Assembly: GCF_041734735.1 (NCBI RefSeq)
Contig: NC_134883.1
Coordinates: forward strand, 31,998,764 to 32,062,763
DNA from: Babylonia areolata
Lineage: Eukaryota > Mollusca > Gastropoda > Neogastropoda > Buccinidae
Length of the DNA: 64,000 nt
Reading direction: 5' to 3'
Made by a program: the position numbers and the translations under genes. Positions 60,301 through 64,000 of this stretch are shown here, one piece after another. The number at the start of each line of letters is the position of its first letter. The stretch's first letter is position 1. The notes beneath the pieces were generated by a model. It saw only the letters and a program-made list of their open reading frames with translations, did not search any database and was not told where the DNA came from.

Positions 60301-63211
60301 CAGACAGAAAAGAAAAGTGGATCAGTGTACCTTCCCCAACCATTTTGTGTGATTTATGTGTGTGTGTTTGTTTTGCTTCTTTTTTTTTTTTTTTTTTTTC
60401 AGTATTGTCAAATCTTTAATTCCTGTTACACACAATTTTTAGTTTTTTTACAAGAGCAAACTTGTAATCTCCAGTTGTGAATTCACTTGAAATGCCGTCA
60501 CATTCAGTAGAACTCTGGTTAAGAATCAAAACAATACATTTAGGTGGTAGCAGTGTGCAATAAAGCCACATTATAAATCTTTTTTTTTTCTTTAACAAAG
60601 AGTCTGCTCAATTTAGAAAGTTTAAGACATGATGTGGCTGGGTAGTATTTTTGTTTTACTCAGAATGTTGAGTCGTCTCTGTTGGAAAAGCTGCCCTCTG
60701 GACAAATACCCAGTCATGACTGACAACTAGTTATTAGCTGTTGCCTGCTGTAGCAGTTAGGCTTATGATTATATCTGAGGAACAGGCATAAGTTCTTTTT
60801 GTTTTTTTAAATTGTGTTTTAAGATTTGTTGTAGTTCTAAGTGGAGTAGTAACACTGTTGTGTTTTTCAGTTTTGTTGTGGATCTAATTGGAGTTACACA
60901 GTTTTGCCCAGATAATGTGTAGATCAGCAGTTTTAGTTTGCATGCATTTCTTTTTTTCTTTGTATCCATTCTTCTTGCTGTTATTGTCATCTTGTTAATT
61001 TTTTTTACAGTTAAAAAAATAGGATACTGATGTAATTCCCATCCATTCATAATTATTATAACTGTGCCTTGTACTTCATAAAGAAGCTAAAGCGTTTCAG
61101 CCGTTCAGTATAGTTAAAAGAATACATCTGAATGCATGCACACATACATAAGTTGTTTTTTTTAAAGAAAGAAACATAAATGCCCTTGCATGCTGAAACT
61201 TGTATCTCAAGTATAATGTGGGTGTGCACTTGCCACATACTGATGTACAAAACATGGCAGGGCTTGAGCTTTAGAGGTAAACACTCTTTCATGTTCATAT
61301 GTACATATTTTGGGCATGCTTTGCTGTGATCACAGCAATATGTATCCAATGAAAGCTGTGCCGTCCTTATATATCTCTTTATGTTGATCACCATGGAATG
61401 GTTCAGCTGTGTTTATCCCTGGGAAACAGGCGCAATGGAAGGGACAGGGCAGTGAGGAGGTCTGTGAGGGACATTGCAGTAGAGTGCAAGTCAGATTTAA
61501 AAGTAGATAACAGATAACTTGCACACATATATTGTAAATACCTGTGATTATGAACAGTATATTCTGGTTTACCACATTTTCATTCAACAATAATGTACAG
61601 GATGCACTTTAAAAAAAAAAAAAAGGCTGCAGTAGTAACAATGCTGTGCTTATTTAGTACAAAATTATTAAGAAAATACAAAAAAAGCATAAAGCTTACG
61701 TCTCTTTGTATTCTTAATCAGTATACATAGTATTATTGCAAACATTTTTTTTCTTTTCAAATCTGTTGCAGCAAAGTCTAAAAGCCTTAGCTAATCTTAG
61801 ATGAAACTTATCTTTTACCTTTGGGATGCCGTAACCTTATGTCAAATAGATGCAATTCTTGACATTTTCTTTCTTTTCTTTTTTAAATTCAGCAAACTGC
61901 CTCCACAAGATTGATGTATAAAAGAAACTTTTGGAAAGACATGTCACCAACAGTCCAGACAGTTATACTATGGTCAGAGGCTGTATCATTACTTACTAAT
62001 TAGTTCCTTTTTCCCAGCTAATCAGTTTCCATTTTCTCTTCAGTTTCCTTGGCTGGCCACATCACCACTTAGTGTGTGAATGCATGCTGTTTGTTTCTTG
62101 TTGCTGTGCCTTCCTGCCTCACATCCAAAGTCTGTTTCAGGCTTTACAGCAGCTCTCCTAGTTAAAGTTTGGAATTAAAGACAGTCCAGCGTGTCCGTTA
62201 TAATGAAAAACACAGGACATGAATTGTGTTGGCGTGGTTGATGGGGACAAACTACCTTTCCCCCTCCTCCGCTCCAGTGACTTTTCCATGCATGTTGAAA
62301 AGTATTTTTCCTGTCAGCTACTGTGTTGCCACACTGACTGATAAAATGATGAGTGAGTTAGAAGTAGATTGTGCTCCAAGTGACCATGCGGTCTGTGCTG
62401 TGTGCAGTCCAGTGCGAACATCCATCTCTCACGGGCTCAGTTGTGCGAGACTCAAGACCTGTAGCCTTTCAGTTATGTCTGCTGCATAGTCTCTGTTGTA
62501 GCAGTTCACAGCACAGACCTGGCTACTTTCGGCACATATAAAGTGGTCTTTTTATTTTTGTTTTGTTTTTTAGCCTTATTTTCCTGAAAGATTCACTTTT
62601 TCTGCTTTCTATCGAAACATTATTCAACTGAAGATGTGTTTGTTTACAGAGTATATTCAGTGGAAAGCACTGAGACTACTTCTGTTAAACAGACTGCTTT
62701 TGTTAAAATGAGCATTTTTCTGCGCATGTTGGTAAGGTTATAGAACTTGTTTTGTTGAAAAATGGAGAAAATATAAAAAAAAAGATGGGAGTGACTGATC
62801 TTTGTAATACTGAAGTTTACTGCCAGGGCCCAAGTGACAATGTGCATGTCTTATCACCAAAACAAAGAAAAATAAGGGAAAATAACATTTTAAATTTACC
62901 CAAATCCACAAAATACAGAAATCCACATGACATTGGAAATATTCCCACCCATGAAAGCGGACAGAGTGATTAATTCAGGACCATGCCTTCTAGTTCAGGT
63001 CCTCAGAGCAGGCTGTGTCCTGTGTAATTGAGAGTCCAGCCCTGACTGTTAGTTGACTGAACTGTTGCGTCCCCTAGGGTTTACCTTCAACTATGGGGCC
63101 TTGCTGGGGTGGTCGGCGGTGCAGGGTTTCTGTGCGTGGAGCGTGTGTTTGCCCCTCTATGTCTCCGGCGTCATGTGGACTCTTATATATGACACCATCT
63201 ATGCCCACCAA
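46787..63211 (+). CDS. COQ2: COQ2: 4-hydroxybenzoate polyprenyltransferase, 3'-incomplete
   Basis: Exons: 46787-47273, 47657-47823, 49080-49201, 50489-50574, then one of two alternatives, 55400-55530 or 63078-63211; the rest lies right of the window. COQ2 is a UbiA-family membrane enzyme of the inner mitochondrial membrane that attaches the polyprenyl tail to the ubiquinone ring precursor. Seen: a long Arg/Ser-rich N-terminus fit for mitochondrial import, then [13 protein letters not shown], the first Asp motif [11 protein letters not shown] (residues 208-218), [23 protein letters not shown], and the second Asp motif starting YDTIY. These match animal COQ2 throughout. The frame is open from ATG 46787 back to the acceptor at 46760, so translation could start in an earlier exon. 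Introns hold SINEs and a MITE. Confidence 0.93.
47657..47823 (+). CDS. COQ2: COQ2 exon with first Asp-rich motif
   Basis: Encodes [20 protein letters not shown] and [17 protein letters not shown] then SDFDKK. Acceptor TTTTCCAG, donor GTAGCC, phase 0 exit. NDxxDxxxD binds the Mg-diphosphate. Confidence 0.95.
47860..48255 (+). repeat. SINE family C, complete copy
   Basis: tRNA-like head TGACCTAGAGGTAATGTGTC with B box GGTTTGAATCATGG. Body AAAAGAACCCATGGCAACAA, GGGTTGTTCCTGGC, AATTCTGTAGAAAAATCCAC, GTAACAACATGCTCTCCCTG. About 395 bases, in a COQ2 intron. Confidence 0.75.
48300..48440 (+). repeat. Short reiterated exon-edge sequence
   Basis: TTTGATAAGAAGGTAGCCTT, which is the exon end and donor at 47813-47832, recurs as TTTGATAAGAAAGTAGCCTT near 48301, TTTGATAAGAGGGCAGCTTT near 48358 and TTTGATAAGAAGGCAGCCTC near 48409, followed each time by a TTCATGT-like block. 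Confidence 0.7.
48718..48746. repeat. (TG)n microsatellite
   Basis: About 14 TG units. Confidence 0.95.
49080..49201 (+). CDS. COQ2: COQ2 exon: loop and transmembrane helix
   Basis: Encodes [20 protein letters not shown] and [20 protein letters not shown]. KxRPLASG is a UbiA-family conserved loop. Phase 0 in, phase 2 out; donor GTACTG. Confidence 0.95.
49202..50261 (+). other. COQ2 intron
   Basis: AT-rich; I recognise nothing until the SINE at about 50262. Confidence 0.5.
50262..50402 (-). repeat. tRNA-derived SINE head
   Basis: On the minus strand TGGTGAAGTGGTTAGCATTG and GGTTCCAGCCCC give A and B boxes of a tRNA-derived SINE. Confidence 0.55.
50489..50574 (+). CDS. COQ2: COQ2 exon preceding the alternative pair
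   Basis: Encodes [20 protein letters not shown] then [10 protein letters not shown]. Acceptor TTTGATGACAG, donor GTGAGT at 50575, phase 1. Its lone final G joins either alternative exon to give a Gly codon. Confidence 0.95.
50575..52222 (+). other. COQ2 intron, featureless part
   Basis: AT-rich with an A run (51595-51627) and a T run (51658-51678). No gene recognised. Confidence 0.5.
52223..52454 (-). mobile_element. TTAA-flanked MITE, copy 2 (inverted)
   Basis: The same 232-base element as 27960-28191, in reverse, again with TTAA at both edges. Few differences, so both insertions are fairly recent. Confidence 0.75.
52455..55399 (+). other. COQ2 intron before the first alternative exon
   Basis: Contains a (GT)n tract at 53262-53296 and a longer interrupted one at 54229-54301. 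No gene or mobile element recognised. Ends with the strong acceptor TTTTCTTGCAG. Confidence 0.6.
55400..55530 (+). CDS. COQ2: COQ2 alternative exon, rhodoquinone (e) type
   Basis: 131 nt, 44 residues with the shared Gly, phase 1 in and 0 out. Starts [12 protein letters not shown], has [12 protein letters not shown] and ends YDTIYSHQ. Versus the exon at 63078 it has Leu for Phe at exon position 4, Ser for Ala in the last YxHQ, and is one residue shorter. Acceptor TTTTCTTGCAG is strong; donor CAG/GTACTG weaker. Leu and Ser at these places are, from memory, the marks of C. elegans COQ-2e (Leu204 and Ser243), the splice form that makes rhodoquinone from 3-hydroxyanthranilate. It is open and well spliced, so not a decayed copy. 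Confidence 0.88.
55925..56125 (+). repeat. SINE family C, degenerate copy
   Basis: ACCTTGAATAATGATCTGG, GGAACATGCATTTC, GTAACAACATGCTTTCCCTG and AATTTCACA match the 47860 copy. The head is lost. Confidence 0.5.
56126..57089 (+). other. COQ2 intron between the alternative exons, part 1
   Basis: C/T-rich block at about 56465-56740, which produces meaningless open frames on both strands. Otherwise nothing. Confidence 0.5.
57090..57830. other. Unusual less AT-rich block of unknown origin
   Basis: Differs in texture from its AT-rich neighbours and has an open 92-codon minus frame (57516-57794) with [19 protein letters not shown] and [14 protein letters not shown] do not recognise a family. It may be part of a dispersed repeat. 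Confidence 0.25.
57831..63077 (+). other. COQ2 intron between the alternative exons, part 2
   Basis: Over 5 kb of AT-rich DNA with T and A runs. No mobile element or gene recognised, in contrast with the repeat-rich rest of the window. Ends with acceptor TTGCGTCCCCTAG, which has a poor pyrimidine tract. Confidence 0.5.
63078..63211 (+). CDS. COQ2: COQ2 alternative exon, ubiquinone (a) type
   Basis: 134 nt, 45 residues with the shared Gly, phase 1 in and 0 out. Starts [12 protein letters not shown], has [18 protein letters not shown] and ends YAHQ. This is almost the vertebrate COQ2 sequence ([34 protein letters not shown]), so it is the standard ubiquinone exon. Weak acceptor, strong donor CAA/GTGAGT at 63212. 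Confidence 0.92.
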
Positions 63212-63424
63212 GTGAGTTCCTTCCCTTGCCTCAAGATGTGTGAGTGGTTTGTATTGTCAACATGTTTCGTTCTTGTAACAAAAGTTGTTAAGCACACCAA
63301 GTGAGTTTTTCTTCATCTTCTTTCTTCTGCATTCTTTGTAATGGGTCTATGAGTTAGCTTTTACATTACAACTGTTTTTACCCCGCCATTTAGGAACCCA
63401 TACTTTTAATTTCACGGATGTTCA

Positions 63425-63695
63425 TACTGGGAGTGATTTGTTTCTGTGACTCACCAAATGGAACACAAGATATTTCTTGTGCATTTTTTTTTTTTTTATC
63501 TTGTTCATGTGTATGCACATGAAGTGGGTCAAGAGACTAGCAGGTCTGCACATATGTTGACCTGGGGGACTGGAAAAAAAATCTTCAGCGCTAATCCACC
63601 AGGTGTCACATCAGTTTTGAAACCTAGGACCCTCAGATTGAAAATGGAATGCAGTAAAACCACTCAGCTGTCACATCTATCCATGTGGTATCACA
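63425..63695 (-). repeat. SINE family A copy
   Basis: TTTGTTTCTGTGACTCACC, GACTAGCAGGTCTGCACATA, TGTTGACCTGGGGGA and GGACCCTCAGATTGAAA blocks. The tRNA head at the right end is degenerate. Confidence 0.65.
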
Positions 63696-64000
63696 TGGGA
63701 TTAAACAAGTGATGCACTCCATCATTTTTTTTTTTTTTTAAATAGTAAATATTTCTGAAACAGCATTTTAGTGAGAGAACATGCACACTGAATTTAGCTT
63801 TTTATCTGGTAAAAATGCTGTAAACTTTTCCCCAGTTTTTCATCATTGAAACATTCCTTTTCCCCCCTAAGCCTTATACTATATTATACCCCATGTTCTG
63901 TTAATGTATGTGGATTTCTTGTGCTCAGACATTTCCTTTCTATCATGGCAGTAGATACTGAGCACTGATATTGTTGGGCAGGGATGTAATTCACTTATCT

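Noticed and set aside
1-64000. CRISPR arrays, operons, prokaryotic defence systems
   Set aside because: The window is animal DNA with spliced genes; the direct repeats present are microsatellites or transposon-derived.

Overview
This looks like a mollusc genome, most likely a marine gastropod (inference). Genes have long introns with consensus GT/AG borders. Noncoding DNA is packed with GT/CA/CT microsatellites, tRNA-derived SINEs, CR1/L2-, RTE- and I-like LINEs and short inverted-repeat elements. Three host genes can be read.

(1) 1-154, minus strand: first coding exon of a WD40 gene matching the N-terminus of NEDD1, cut by the window edge. (2) About 10.67-35.15 kb, plus strand: a complete MBD4 gene (methyl-CpG-binding domain plus thymine/uracil DNA glycosylase). 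Eight coding exons join in frame to 1047 codons plus a stop. (3) About 46.76 kb to beyond the window end, plus strand: COQ2, the mitochondrial 4-hydroxybenzoate polyprenyltransferase, 3'-incomplete.

The standout is in COQ2. The exon carrying the second half of the active site exists twice, at 55400-55530 and 63078-63211. Both copies are open, with the same entry and exit phases and proper splice sites, but including both breaks the frame. The second copy is the ordinary animal ubiquinone-type exon. The first has Leu for Phe and Ser for Ala, 38-39 residues apart. From memory this matches the mutually exclusive coq-2a/coq-2e pair that switches helminths between ubiquinone and rhodoquinone. The window thus predicts an animal able to make rhodoquinone and tolerate low oxygen.

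Layout: 0.15-3.3 kb upstream of NEDD1, with a nested inverted-repeat element and microsatellites; 3.3-9.25 kb a decayed minus-strand CR1/L2-like LINE split by an LTR-element fossil; 9.3-10.65 kb a LINE remnant and microsatellites; 10.67-35.15 kb MBD4, whose largest intron (19.6-31.1 kb) holds a nearly complete I-like LINE, a solo LTR, a TTAA-flanked MITE and tandem arrays reaching into the exon 5 splice acceptor; 35.2-46.7 kb repeats between genes; 46.76-64 kb COQ2, with repeats and long featureless stretches in its introns.
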